Below, piece after piece: positions 27,887 through 39,300 of a DNA stretch of 64,000 bases. Position numbers and translations under genes: made by a program. This DNA comes from an uncultured Clostridia bacterium (GTDB taxonomy: Bacteria > Bacillota > Clostridia > TANB77 > UBA1234): positions 13,912-77,911 of the forward strand of contig CAKPEF010000007.1 in assembly GCA_934149305.1 (NCBI GenBank). Reading direction: 5' to 3'. Each line of letters opens with the position of its first letter. The first letter of the stretch is position 1. The notes beneath the pieces are model-generated. The model ran no database searches. It was not told where the DNA came from and saw only the letters and a list, made by a program, of their open reading frames with translations.

Positions 27887-29419
27887 ATGGAGAAAATAGC
27901 TAAAAACATAGCCTGGATTATTGCTACCATATTACTCAGCATAGTATTTTTATCAAATCTATTTTTTACAGCCAAGATAGATATTTATGAAATTGTAACA
28001 GTTAATTACAGTTCTTTCCTTAGCATGTTAATATGCTTAGTAATTGTAGCGTTAATATCGTTTATATCAAATAAAATAGAAAAAAAGTGCAGTACAAAAA
28101 TAAAGATAATTCTTCTAATACTAGTTTTAGCAGCATGTTTTATATTTCAAATATTGTGGATAAATGTGAGAAAAGCAAAGCCATGTTGGGATCAGTGGTA
28201 TGTGTATGATATGGCTACCCATTTTTCTGATATAGATTATAGATATGCATATAAAGATTATTATGAAAAATGTCCTCACCAACTTGGTATAGTAACATTT
28301 TATGTAATTATATTCAAGATATTTAACACAACAGATGTGTCAGTGTTGCAATACATAAATGCATTAGCCAATGTATTTACAATATTAGGAATAATATTGA
28401 TTTCGAAAATTATTGAAAAAAAATATAAAACAAACAAGACGAAAACGCTCATAGCATCATTATTATTTACAGCAGTACCATTACTATCCACTTTTATATA
28501 TGGTGACATTTTAGCTATTTCTTTTTGTACATTTGCAACTTATTTTATAATGCAATATGGCAATACAAGAAAAACAGATTATGCCATTTATTCTGCATTA
28601 TGTATGTTGGTAGCTTGTTTAGTAAGGAAGAACTCTCTTATTTTTTTAATAGCAATACTAATATATGTAATATTATGCTTATTAGAAGAAAAGAAATTTA
28701 ATATAAAAAATGTAATTAAAACCGCAGGAATTATAGTAATATTTTTAGTAATGTTTAGTGGACCAAATAAACTTATAAAAAATTATTGGCAACAAAAATT
28801 AAATTTGAATTTTGAAAATGAACTTCCGGCAGAAATATATTTGAGTTATGGAATAAACGAAAGTGAAAGAGCACCGGGATGGTATAATTCTGGTATACAT
28901 ATGAAAGCAAAAGAATTAGAAAGTAGTGCTAAAGTATACGGGCAAAAACTTGTAAAAAGAAGATTAAAAATATTTTTAAAAAACCCATTAGATTTCTTTG
29001 ACTTTTACATAAGAAAAGAAAGAGCAATGTGGACAGAAAATACATATGCATCATTTTTATATAACAATTCGGCTAACATATGGGACTTCTCATATCAAAA
29101 TGGAACACAACATCAAAAGGTCGATAAAGTGTTAGAAAAAGCTGAAAATGTAGCAATTATTTTAAATAAAACAGTAATAATATTAGCCTTTGGAAATGCA
29201 ATAATAACACTAATAAGATATCGAGGAAAAATATCAAAAGATGTACTACTTTTAGCCATTATATTTACAGGAGGCTTTATATTTCAAATGATGTGGGAGG
29301 CAAAATCAAGATATATAATACCGTATATAATTATACTATTTCCGTTTATCGGTATAGACAACACTGAATGTATAAAAGAAAAAATATATAAAATAAAAGG
29401 GAGGAATAGCATTAAATGA
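27887..29419 (+). CDS. Multi-pass membrane glycosyltransferase-like protein (GT-C/GT39-like)
   Basis: A 510-residue protein with about 11 membrane segments and a luminal loop near residues 80-130 containing KPCWDQWYVYDMA and HQLGIVTFYV, the usual place of the catalytic acidic residue in ArnT/PMT-like enzymes. The C-terminal part has YIIPYIIILFPFIGID. The ATG at 27887 follows GGTGGAGG and is preferred to the upstream in-frame ATG at 27848. Its stop overlaps the next ATG (29416), so the two genes are coupled. Confidence 0.65.
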   Translation: MEKIAKNIAWIIATILLSIVFLSNLFFTAKIDIYEIVTVNYSSFLSMLICLVIVALISFISNKIEKKCSTKIKIILLILVLAACFIFQILWINVRKAKPCWDQWYVYDMATHFSDIDYRYAYKDYYEKCPHQLGIVTFYVIIFKIFNTTDVSVLQYINALANVFTILGIILISKIIEKKYKTNKTKTLIASLLFTAVPLLSTFIYGDILAISFCTFATYFIMQYGNTRKTDYAIYSALCMLVACLVRKNSLIFLIAILIYVILCLLEEKKFNIKNVIKTAGIIVIFLVMFSGPNKLIKNYWQQKLNLNFENELPAEIYLSYGINESERAPGWYNSGIHMKAKELESSAKVYGQKLVKRRLKIFLKNPLDFFDFYIRKERAMWTENTYASFLYNNSANIWDFSYQNGTQHQKVDKVLEKAENVAIILNKTVIILAFGNAIITLIRYRGKISKDVLLLAIIFTGGFIFQMMWEAKSRYIIPYIIILFPFIGIDNTECIKEKIYKIKGRNSIK

Positions 29420-30309
29420 AAAAAACAATAATAATTATGGCACTTATCGTATTAGTGTCAGCTTTGGCAGTTTGTTTAAAAATAAGAATAGATAAAATTG
29501 ATGAAAAAAAATCAATGATAACAGTATGGAAAATAGAAAATGATGATGAAGAAATAAACTTGCCAGTATGGGGAGAAGTAGATGTTTTAGTTGACTGGGG
29601 AGATGGTAGCAAAATAGAAAAAGTAACAAGTGAGCTACCATCACATAAATATGTAAACAGTGGTACATATGAAATAAAAGTAAAAGGAACTTGCGATATG
29701 TGGGGAAAGTTTGAATTAGTTACATTAGCAGATGATGAGACAGAGGCGAAAATGAAAAAATACAGAGAATGTATAACAACGGTAAAACAACTTGGTGAGC
29801 TTGGGGTAAAAGGATATTATTTTGCTAATTGTTCAAATCTAGCAAATGTAGAGGGAGAAAATTTAGTAACGGACAATACGTTTGCAAATGTAACGGATAT
29901 GACAGGAATGTTTTTCGATTGTGCTAAACTAAAAAAATTAGATATAAGCAAATTTAACACAAGCAAGGTAACAAGCATGGCATACATGTTTTTTGATTGT
30001 TGTGAATTAGAAAATTTAGATTGCAGTAATTTCAAAACAGAGAATGTAGAAACAATGGAGATGATGTTTGCATATTGTGAAAAAATAAAAGAATTAGATA
30101 TAAGAAGTTTTAATACATCAAAAATGAAAAATATGGATAGATTTTTATTTGGTTGCACATCACTTGAAAACCTAAAAATAGATCACCTAGATACGAGTAA
30201 TATGGATAGGATAGAGCTTATGTTTTATGGTTGTGAAAAGTTAGATTTAAATAATATTTCTGGTATTGACATGACAAAAGTAGACAAAGCAGATCAGAAT
30301 GTTACATAA
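29416..30309 (+). CDS. BspA-like surface protein with DUF285-type leucine-rich repeats
   Basis: A 297-residue protein with an N-terminal membrane anchor (residues 4-22), a PKD/BIG-like segment (VLVDWGDGSKIEKVT, about 54-68), and four or five DUF285 repeats of about 23 residues (pattern M-x2-MF-x2-C-x2-L-x2-LD-x-S-x-FNTSKV). Such repeats occur in BspA and Mycoplasma/Firmicutes surface proteins that bind host or matrix ligands. It is short for the family. Translation is coupled to the preceding membrane protein by a 4-base overlap. Confidence 0.87.
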   Translation: MKKTIIIMALIVLVSALAVCLKIRIDKIDEKKSMITVWKIENDDEEINLPVWGEVDVLVDWGDGSKIEKVTSELPSHKYVNSGTYEIKVKGTCDMWGKFELVTLADDETEAKMKKYRECITTVKQLGELGVKGYYFANCSNLANVEGENLVTDNTFANVTDMTGMFFDCAKLKKLDISKFNTSKVTSMAYMFFDCCELENLDCSNFKTENVETMEMMFAYCEKIKELDIRSFNTSKMKNMDRFLFGCTSLENLKIDHLDTSNMDRIELMFYGCEKLDLNNISGIDMTKVDKADQNVT

Positions 30310-30581
30310 ATATTAAAGGAATATTACAGAATTGTAAAAATTATGTGAAATTTACATAAATGATAGAAATAATAGTGAAAAATAGTGTTTATTATGGTAA
30401 AATAATTATAGTATGAGTCTTAAACTAAAGAAGAAATCGTATTAGTAAAAAATATATAGCAGTTATTGCAATAATACAAAGGCTTTGGTAAATAGCAAAA
30501 TTAGTAAAAATAAGGGACTAAGCAAGGCTAGAAGCATTTAAACTGTGAATTACAGAAAAATGTTGAAAGGAGATGTATACT
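30310..30581 (+). other. Leader region of surface protein 2
   Basis: 270 bases without a gene. It has A/T-rich promoter-like hexamers (ATTATAGTATGA near 30400-30418) and then about 150 bases that could be an untranslated leader with imperfect inverted repeats (GCAGTTATTGCAATAA). No known riboswitch consensus was recognised. Confidence 0.35.
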
Positions 30582-33500
30582 ATGATTGAAAAAAGAAAAA
30601 TATTTATACCAATAATAACGCTATTTTTGCTTATTATAGGCACTAAATCTATGGCAGAAGATATAATAATTAGATACGACAACAGTGGTCAAGGTGGAGA
30701 GACATTTGGTAATATTGGTTATGGTAATTATATGTACCCATCAAACGGGACGGGAACTTATTATGAAGTAAAAGATGGAAATGGCAATGTAATAGCTAGG
30801 GTACCAATGGAAGATGGAACAACAGTACCAAATGGTGGGGGAATGCAAGGTTACACATCATATAATGGTATCTATGGAAAAAACCAAATGCAAGATGGAG
30901 AAGTAAGAATAGACGACTATAATATAGCGGCTGTTTTGCGTGCGGCAGGTAATGTAGCTGCAGCCGAATATATAGAAAATGGCGGAAGTTACCAGATGAT
31001 AGCACAGCAAATGGTAAAAATAACAAACCCTCAAACAGGAAATAGAGAGTGGTGGACATTAGAATATTGTGAGAGTGTAATTGCAGCGCAAAAAGCAGCT
31101 AATAATGGATTTAGCCAACTAGAGTATGACCAATGGGATGTTATACAAAACATGAGAAAGACATGGTCAGATTCTGATGACAGAAAAGGCTCAGCATTGT
31201 ATGAAAAAATGGTAGCAAGTATCACAGGTACGCCTACTTTGACAACTACACCAGTGCCCACTCCAAATTTAACTCTAACACCAGTGAAGGCACCATCAAG
31301 AACGCCTACACCAACTAAAACACCAACCCCAACGCCATCACCAACTCCGAAACCAACTCCTCCAATACCTTCAATAGAGTATGTTTTAGAGAAAAATGGT
31401 GAAAAAGAAGATTGTACTAGTGGTACATTAAAAACTACACTAAAAATAGACAATGAAATATTTGGTGTTGCAGCAGGAAATCCAATACCAACAAGTGAAG
31501 ATTTAACGGTATCAGGCACAACAAATTGGCTTGCTAGATTAAGCGGAATAGAAAATTGGCAATTGAGAATCACAAGTGCAAAAAATGTAATGTTTAGAGT
31601 ACAATATACATATGAGGTAACAAGACATGAATATAGTGTAGGTTGGGGAATAAATGACAGTGGCGAAGTAGTATGTACCAAATACGAATTAGTAAGTGAA
31701 AAAGATATAGATCCATGTAAATATAATAATAACAAAGGTGATTATAAAACAATATATGCAGATGAATGGGACACAAAAGAAGTTTTATATAGCACTAAAA
31801 AAGATTGGACAGAGTGGGTAGACATTTCAGATAGATTAAAAGGAAAGACTGTAGGTTACACAGTAACAGCAGGGGCTAACACGAATGGTACGTCAAAAGT
31901 TGGCGTTGGCAATATGGTATTTCTAAATGGTATGATGGAAGCTGACGTAACACCAGCTAGTGGCTTAGAAATCGTAAGGCAGTCAAATGGTTTCCCAGTA
32001 AATTGTAATGGCTATGGTGATGCGGCAGAAAGAGTTAGCAAGGCGGCAACACCACCAATACAAGCAAGCAAATGTTGCAAAAAGCATGCATACGAGCTAT
32101 TAGCAAGCTATAGTCCAGGAGCAGGATATTTCTTTAACGTAAAATCAGATGAAGCTGTTAAAGTAACATATAACGGACGAGAAAAGTCTACTTTATGTAA
32201 TAAGAGTTTTTATACAGAAGAGTTTGGCACAGGCACACTTATATCATTTACAGCAGGTGTAGAAACAATAGGATATTGGAAGGAAAATAAATCGGCTGGT
32301 ACGAAATATGATACAACATGGGCATATCATGAAACAGCAGATGTAAGACATTGGATAGAGGATGACTATGGTGTATATGGACAAGTAAAAAATGGTAATG
32401 TAAATGATGTAAGAGTACATACTCCAATACATAATGAATTAAGGTTAGAAACACCGTCACCAAATCAATTAGAAAATAGTACAGTAGTTCCAGGAGGAGT
32501 TGGAGCAGATCCAGCTGTAGCAGAAGACCAAACATATCAAATTGTAACAATGGGAGATAAGTTTACAGCGGTGATGGATGTAACAGGGCATACATATTAT
32601 TACGATTATTTAAATGGAAGAAAAATCAGATCAGATTATGACCCATGGCCAACATATATGAAGAGATATATAAAGATGGCAGAGTTCCATTGTGATCTAT
32701 GCGGAAAGACAATAGATGTTACGGACTATGTGAAAGTATATGGAAAATATAAACATGAATGTAGAGCATATATAAATAAAGTAGATGATTTACAAACATA
32801 TAATATAACTTCAAAAGTAGTTGCAGAAAATGAAGGTTGGATTTCTGGAGTAGTTTATGGTAGTGAGACAGATAAAATTACAAATACACCAGATAGTTCA
32901 TATACACTAATACAAACCAAAGGAATATTTGTAGTTGGCAAGATATATGACCTAGAAATAAGGACCGTAAATGATCCAGATTGGAAGCTAAAAGTTGCAG
33001 AAAAATTATCAAAATTACCAACAGGTGAAAAAGGCGACAATGGCAATAAAGCAATAAAAGATGGAATTAAACTTGGCTATAGAGCATATTTCGATCTAAA
33101 GACATTAGGCTCAGCTTCAAAAGAAATAGAAATAATACCAAAAATATATTACATAAATAAAACGACTGGAAAAGTAGAAGGCGTAATCGGCGAAGACTTA
33201 GAAATGTGGATAAAGACAGGAACAGGCAAGACTGATTGGGATAAACTAGATCCAAAAGACATAATAGTAAAAATGCAAATGAATAACACAAACGGATCAG
33301 TAAATAATCCACTATTTAAATATGAGCAAGTAATGTTAATAAAGAATTTAATATATACTAAAGAAGAAACGATAGACTATACAAAAAATTTAACAATAGG
33401 TGGACTACTAGGAATAAACTTAGGCAAAAACAATTCTGTAGCAACAAAATGCACAATAATATATAGAGAAGGAACTGGAGCAGAAAAAACAAAAATAGAT

Positions 33501-33968
33501 TACACATCACCAGAAACTAAATCAAGAAGATGGCTTGGAGAAATATATATACCAGCAACAGCAAAGATAATAAAAGCAGATGACTATAATAAAAACAAAT
33601 CAAAAATAATGAATGATAAAGAGACGTACAAAGATGGATATCTATTATTAACATTTGAAGTAATAAGATCAAAAATGACAGATCCAAACGATGCAGAAAA
33701 ACTAGTAAACTATTTAAGATATGATGAAATAAGAGATAGCATGTGGAGAAAACCAGAAGACGCAGGATTTAGTGCATCATCAAATAAATCAGTACTAGTA
33801 ATAGAAAAAGCAGGTAAAGGCGAAACTACAGCAAACCCAATATTACTTCCAAATGGCAAAAAGGTTGCAGACCTACCATCAGACTTTTATAAAACAACAG
33901 CACCAATGATAATATATGATTTATCGTTAAGAGCTAATAACGATATAGAAGATTTAGCAACGCACTAA
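30582..33968 (+). CDS. Giant secreted surface protein with Thr-Pro linker, paralogue 2
   Basis: About 1128 residues: signal peptide (IFIPIITLFLLIIGTKSMA), N-terminal domain of about 190 residues with repeated Gly/Tyr-rich text, a TP-rich linker (about 215-265), then the long C-terminal region shared with the other two paralogues: FGVAAGNPIPTSEDLTVSG, NDVRVHTPIHNEL, CDLCGKTID...HEC (CxxC...C), KGIFVVGKIYDLEIRTVNDPDW, KLSKLPTGEKGDN, GYRAYFDLKTLG, SRRWLGEIYIPATA and the C-terminal IIYDLSLRANND. Identity to the 36362 gene in the last 400 residues is very high. ATG 30582 is preferred because AAAGGAG directly abuts ATG 30573. Function unknown. Confidence 0.75.
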   Translation: MIEKRKIFIPIITLFLLIIGTKSMAEDIIIRYDNSGQGGETFGNIGYGNYMYPSNGTGTYYEVKDGNGNVIARVPMEDGTTVPNGGGMQGYTSYNGIYGKNQMQDGEVRIDDYNIAAVLRAAGNVAAAEYIENGGSYQMIAQQMVKITNPQTGNREWWTLEYCESVIAAQKAANNGFSQLEYDQWDVIQNMRKTWSDSDDRKGSALYEKMVASITGTPTLTTTPVPTPNLTLTPVKAPSRTPTPTKTPTPTPSPTPKPTPPIPSIEYVLEKNGEKEDCTSGTLKTTLKIDNEIFGVAAGNPIPTSEDLTVSGTTNWLARLSGIENWQLRITSAKNVMFRVQYTYEVTRHEYSVGWGINDSGEVVCTKYELVSEKDIDPCKYNNNKGDYKTIYADEWDTKEVLYSTKKDWTEWVDISDRLKGKTVGYTVTAGANTNGTSKVGVGNMVFLNGMMEADVTPASGLEIVRQSNGFPVNCNGYGDAAERVSKAATPPIQASKCCKKHAYELLASYSPGAGYFFNVKSDEAVKVTYNGREKSTLCNKSFYTEEFGTGTLISFTAGVETIGYWKENKSAGTKYDTTWAYHETADVRHWIEDDYGVYGQVKNGNVNDVRVHTPIHNELRLETPSPNQLENSTVVPGGVGADPAVAEDQTYQIVTMGDKFTAVMDVTGHTYYYDYLNGRKIRSDYDPWPTYMKRYIKMAEFHCDLCGKTIDVTDYVKVYGKYKHECRAYINKVDDLQTYNITSKVVAENEGWISGVVYGSETDKITNTPDSSYTLIQTKGIFVVGKIYDLEIRTVNDPDWKLKVAEKLSKLPTGEKGDNGNKAIKDGIKLGYRAYFDLKTLGSASKEIEIIPKIYYINKTTGKVEGVIGEDLEMWIKTGTGKTDWDKLDPKDIIVKMQMNNTNGSVNNPLFKYEQVMLIKNLIYTKEETIDYTKNLTIGGLLGINLGKNNSVATKCTIIYREGTGAEKTKIDYTSPETKSRRWLGEIYIPATAKIIKADDYNKNKSKIMNDKETYKDGYLLLTFEVIRSKMTDPNDAEKLVNYLRYDEIRDSMWRKPEDAGFSASSNKSVLVIEKAGKGETTANPILLPNGKKVADLPSDFYKTTAPMIIYDLSLRANNDIEDLATH

Positions 33969-33993
33969 TATAAAAACAAATAAGTAAATAAAC

Positions 33994-34052
33994 TTAAATG
34001 AACTCTCATTATTAAACAAAAAAGTTTAATAGTGGGGGTTCATTTTTATTTT
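33994..34052 (+). terminator. Terminator after surface protein 2
   Basis: Long stem AAATGAACTCTCATTATTAA / TTTAATAGTGGGGGTTCATT followed by TTTTATTTT. Confidence 0.85.
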
Positions 34053-34214
34053 CTAATACTAAATATAAGACTTTCCGCTATCATTATAAAAATATTCCTA
34101 AAATTCCACATTTTCGACATTTTTAAATAAAATATTACAATTTTGTTACAATTAACACAAAAATATATGCTTATGATATAATCACGATGTAAGTGTGGGT
34201 GAGTGTAAAATAAT

Positions 34215-34400
34215 TTGTGAAAGAATATAAAATAGCTGCAAAACATGTAGTTTAAGCTTAAGTGTGCTCCATAAAAACAATAATTAACATCTAGCTATTG
34301 GTATGTAGGTTAACATGTAGCTTAAGCACAGTGTGCTCCATAAAAATCAATTGTTAGCAGTAAACTGAAGTAAATTTAGAAAAATATTATAATCAGCGAA
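34215..34400. repeat. Two palindromic elements upstream of the 34434 gene
   Basis: Cores at 34247-34273 (TTAAGCTTAAG type) and 34317-34342 (hybrid TTAAGCACAGTGTGCTCC). The tail GAAAAATATTATAATCAGCGAACACA matches the 140-bp unit of the 5.7-kb array. Confidence 0.82.
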
Positions 34401-34433
34401 CACACAACCCATAAAGAAAAAAGGGGGATATTT

Positions 34434-36335
34434 ATGGATAATAATGAAAGCTTAAATAGTGAAAATATTAGAAAATCTCGAAAAAAGAAAAAACATACTA
34501 TAAAAATAATTATCGCCATGTTACTTATAGTAATAGCAATAATAGTTTGCAAAAAGCTCTTTATTAAATCTAATTCGCAGAGATTTGTAGAGTTATTAAC
34601 AAAAGACCAATATGCATTAGAAGTGTTTAATGGATACAAAAACGAACTATTAAAAGATGGAGAAAAAACAGCAGAAATAATTATAGATCCACAAGATGAG
34701 TTAAAAGAAAATCCATTATTTAGTGCTGTTGCAAACAAAAAAATAATAAAAATAAATGCAATTTCTCAAAGTGGAAATATAGATAGTGAGATAGTTTTAG
34801 ATGATGGATCTACTTCTAATAACAAGATCGAATTTTTAAAAGAAGATGGTTTGATTGCATTAAACATTCCCGAAGTTTATGATGGATACTTTGCAATAAG
34901 CAGCGAAAACTTTGACTCACTTGCAGAAAAATTGGGATATGTAACAAATCAAACTTTAAAAGATGAAGAAGTAAAACAAAAATCTAAAAAAATTGCAGAA
35001 AAGTATCTAAAAGTTCTAATAGACTCATTAAACCAATATACGAAAACATCAAAAGTTGAACAAATGGTAAATGGAGAAAACTATAAAACAAAAGAATACA
35101 AAATAAGTCTTGGAACAATGGAATTTGATGAGATAAAACTTGCGTTACTAAATAAATTAAAAAGCGACGACGAAACAATCAAATTTATAACAGATACATT
35201 TTCAAAAACAGAATATTATTCGAAAACATTTAACTTGCCAGCAGAAGAATTTGAAAAAGAATTAAAAAAAGACATAAAAAATGAGATAGATCAATTAAAC
35301 TTAAAAGATTATACAAACGAAAAAATATTAAATGAAATAATAGTGATGTCCGTATATGAATATGATGGAAAAGCCATAAAGACAAGTATAAAATATAAAG
35401 ATACAAAAAAATATGATACATATGAAATTGTGTTAAACACAGTAAATAATGATATTATAGTTTCACTAAATATAGAAGAGGGAAACGAGAAATTAAATAT
35501 AGACTTATCAGTAAAAAATAATAAAAATGCAAGTGGTGAAAATGTATTTGATTTAACATTAACATCAGGTGGAAAGTCATATAAACTTGCAAACATAACT
35601 TTAGGACAAACAAAAGAATTAACAAAAGCACCAAGAACAATAAGTAGCCTAAATACACTATTATTAAACACAGCATCAGAAAAAGAATTAAAATGGGTAA
35701 AGAGATTGTTGAATCCAAACGAAAATGAAGAAAAAGAACCAGTAGTAACAATAGAAAAATACGAAGAAGGACAATTCGTACTAAAAGATCCAGAGAATCC
35801 AGTAAAAATATTAGAAGAAGTAAAAGAAAGATACCAAAAAGTAGAACCAGGAATGACAGAAAAAGAAGTGATAGCAATATACGGAAAGCCAGGAAGCAGG
35901 GCAGTACTTACTACTAAAGATGTAAAACTAACTTGGTACAAAGATGCAGAAGAAAGAATAATTTTAAACAGTGTAACATTAAGGGATGGAGTTGTGTTCT
36001 CTGTATCGACAAGTGCACATTCTAGTATGGATGACAATGTTCAACTTTCAAAAGAAGTTGGTGCTAAAGTAGACAACTTAGAAGATGTAATTGATCAAAT
36101 AAAGGTGCCAGAAATTTCTTTAGATAGTAATGCTAAAACAGAATCAATGACTAAAGATGAAGTAATAGCAATACTAGGCGAAAATTATATAGAAGTGCAT
36201 AAAACTTCTTATGGAAATACAAGATTAAAATGGTATGATAAAAATGAAAATAGTGTAGAGATTACATTTACAAAAGACTGGAAGACACTGGTAAAAACAA
36301 AAGTAAAATCTGATGGCTATGGTATAGTTGATTAG
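34434..36335 (+). CDS. Membrane-anchored extracellular protein with two SmpA/BLIP-like repeats, paralogue B
   Basis: A 633-residue paralogue of the 25947 gene. A basic stretch (RKSRKKKKH) precedes a single membrane anchor (about 24-43), and the extracellular part shares YKTKEYKISLGTMEFDEIKLALLNKLKSDDE-type blocks. The C-terminal pair of domains reads TEKEVIAIYGKPGSR...LTWYKDAEERIIL and TKDEVIAILGENYIE...LKWYDKNENSVEI. Both copies sit upstream of a surface or glycan gene, and here the third giant surface protein follows after only 26 bases. Function unknown; co-expression with the giant protein is likely. Confidence 0.72.
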   Translation: MDNNESLNSENIRKSRKKKKHTIKIIIAMLLIVIAIIVCKKLFIKSNSQRFVELLTKDQYALEVFNGYKNELLKDGEKTAEIIIDPQDELKENPLFSAVANKKIIKINAISQSGNIDSEIVLDDGSTSNNKIEFLKEDGLIALNIPEVYDGYFAISSENFDSLAEKLGYVTNQTLKDEEVKQKSKKIAEKYLKVLIDSLNQYTKTSKVEQMVNGENYKTKEYKISLGTMEFDEIKLALLNKLKSDDETIKFITDTFSKTEYYSKTFNLPAEEFEKELKKDIKNEIDQLNLKDYTNEKILNEIIVMSVYEYDGKAIKTSIKYKDTKKYDTYEIVLNTVNNDIIVSLNIEEGNEKLNIDLSVKNNKNASGENVFDLTLTSGGKSYKLANITLGQTKELTKAPRTISSLNTLLLNTASEKELKWVKRLLNPNENEEKEPVVTIEKYEEGQFVLKDPENPVKILEEVKERYQKVEPGMTEKEVIAIYGKPGSRAVLTTKDVKLTWYKDAEERIILNSVTLRDGVVFSVSTSAHSSMDDNVQLSKEVGAKVDNLEDVIDQIKVPEISLDSNAKTESMTKDEVIAILGENYIEVHKTSYGNTRLKWYDKNENSVEITFTKDWKTLVKTKVKSDGYGIVD

Positions 36336-36361
36336 ATAATTTAAAAGAAAGGAGAAAACAC

Positions 36362-39300
36362 GTGAGAAGAAGTAAAATAAAAATAGCATTCGTTATGATA
36401 TTAGTACTGATTTGTTGCATAAGTTTTTGGGTTATTGCGAATGCAACTACTGAAACTACTGAAGTTGTACGTGATGATGATGCAGAAAATCATGAACTTG
36501 TAACAGACAAAGAATTGCAGAATAGAAGCGCAGAGGATGTTGCTGCGTGGGACAGTGGAACAAGATATAATATCGATTTGCCAGGACAAGATACTATAAC
36601 AATAGATCTATTGGCTGGAGTACAAGTGCCTGGTGGAGGAAATATAAAGGGAAAAAGTTCTTACCCTAGTAGTCAGTGGTCAACAAAAAATGAAAATGTG
36701 CCGATATATCCAGATAATATAGCAGCAGCTTTGGATTCAGAGGCTATCAAATTGGAGGCTGCGGGCAAACATGAACAAGCACAAGCATGTAGAAAGGCAG
36801 CAAATGATATAAGAAATGGCTCAGACTATGAAATGACAGCAGAGCAAATATTAGAAGTTAGATTTTGTCAAGATAGGGATACATACGCTTTTTATACATA
36901 TGAAGAACTGGCAGCAATCAATGAAAAGTATCCAAATTTAAAAATCGAGACTGCTTTGACTGGGCCTTATAATAATATGAAAATTGCTTGGTCTGATAAA
37001 GAGAAAAATTGGCAAGGAAAAGGTTTTTACCAAAGGAAAACTAAAAAAACAATAGACATACCATCAGTTGGAGTTCCATCAACTGGTATACCATCAATTG
37101 GCGGACCATCAAAGAGACCAACACCAAATCCATCACTAACTGATATAAAGGCACCTTCGAGAACGCCAACACCAACACCAAGTTTAACACCAACACCAAC
37201 TCCAATACCGCAAACTGCTAGAATTAAATATGATTTGGTACCAGCAGATGATGAAAACTGTAACGATTCTTTCGCGCTAAAGACAGGTTTAAAAATAGAC
37301 AATGCCCAATTTGGTGTTGCTAAAGATGTTAGCACTTCACGGAGTTATTAAATATGCAACAGGAAATCCAATACCAACAAGTGAAGATTTAACTGTTAGT
37401 GGAAAAACAAATTGGATAGCAAGATTACAAGGAATAAAAAATTGGCATTTGGTAATAACTGAAGCGAGTGACATAATTGCTAGAGCATACTATTATGAGA
37501 ATGCAAAAGTATGGAAAAGAACTGTAACATGGACATATAGTGGTGATGATTATGTAGCATCTTATGGTGAAAAATCAGAAGCAGGAACTTTGACAGAAGA
37601 AGGAATACAAGAATGGATAGATCATCCTTCTACATTTGAGTATACGCCACCAAAAGGAACAGATGGTATAGAATCTTGGGTAACAGCAACCACAAAAGAA
37701 ATTAAATCTGGAGATTATGGTCCAAAATTAGTTGGAAAGTATTTGAGTTACCTTGTAACTGCAGAGGCTAGCGCAAATGGTTCTTCAAAGGTAGGTATAG
37801 GTAATTTAGTTTTTAATGATGGAAAAATAGAGGCGAATATTTCAAGTTCAGCAAATCTTGAAATTGTGAAAGGAGCTAATGGTCTTCCATTGGGTTGTAT
37901 AGGACCGGGTCGAGATACAAGTAGGGTTACTTCAAAGTCACAGAAAAATCCACAGGAGATAGGCTACTATGCAAGTTATAGCAAAGCAGTGTCAGCATTA
38001 AATAGATGGGAACCAGGAGCAGGTTTGTATTTTAGCGTGCAAGGAGATGGCGAAGTTAATGTACGTTATAATGGTATAACAAGAAAAACAACTTGTAATA
38101 AAGACTATACAGTAAATGACTTTGGTATAACAACATTGATATCATTTATTGCAAGCACCGAAACAATACCTTACTGGAAGGAAAATAAGTCATCAGGAGA
38201 CAGATATAAGACCACATGGGCTTATCATGAGATTGCAGATAGAAGATATTGGATAGAAGATGATAATGGTATAATATCAGGCTCAAGGAAAGATGGATAT
38301 GTAAATGATGTTAGAGTACATACTCCAATACATAATGAATTAGGAGTAGAAAACAAATATCCAAACCAACTTGAAAATGGACAAATGACACCAAGTAATA
38401 TTACAGCTACAAGGAACGGCGTGCCTGTATTTGGCGAAGGGGATAGTAAAATAACAGATGGTAACACTGATATGGGGTTACTTCCTACATCATTAAATGC
38501 AAAAGAGAGAAGTTATGAGATAGTAACAATTGGCGATGAATTTGATGTTAAACTACAAGTATTTGGAACGGGAACAGCATATTATGATAGAATTTCGGGA
38601 TTCCCTAGACATATGCTAAAGTATATAAAATATGCTGAATTGCATTGTGGAATATGCAATACAACATGGAATGTTACAAATCAGGTTAAAGTTACAGGTT
38701 ATGCTACTCATAATTGTAGGGCATATGTAAATAGGGTAGATGATTTGCTTACATATGATGTTACATCTAAAGTCATTGCAGAAAATGAGGGTTGGTTAAC
38801 AACTGTTAATTATCAGACAGATGAAGCAAAGAATAATGTGCCAGATAGTATATATACGCTTACTCAAAGCAAAGGAATTCTTATCGTTGGTAAGATATAC
38901 GATTTGCAAATAAGAACTGTTAATGATCCTGATTGGAAGATAAAAGCAGCAGAAAAATTATCGAAATTACCAACAGGTGAACAAGGAGACAATAGTAACA
39001 AAATAGTGAAAGATGGTATTAAACTTGGTTATAGAGGATATTTTGATCTAAAAACATTAGGTTCATCATCAAACGAAATTGAAATAATACCAAAGATGTA
39101 TTATATAAATAAAAATACAGGCAAGATGGAAGGCATAATAGGAGATGGCTTAGAAATGTGGATAAAAACAGGAACTAATAAAGCTGATTGGGATAAGCTA
39201 GATCCAAAAGATATAATAGTAAAAATGCAAATGAATAATACAAATGGTTCTGTAAATAATCCATTATTTACAGAAGAACAAAGCAGAATGATAAAGCAAA

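Noticed and set aside
30310..30580. Cyclic-di-GMP or other riboswitch upstream of surface protein 2
   Set aside because: No conserved aptamer core was found, only A/T-rich sequence with weak inverted repeats.
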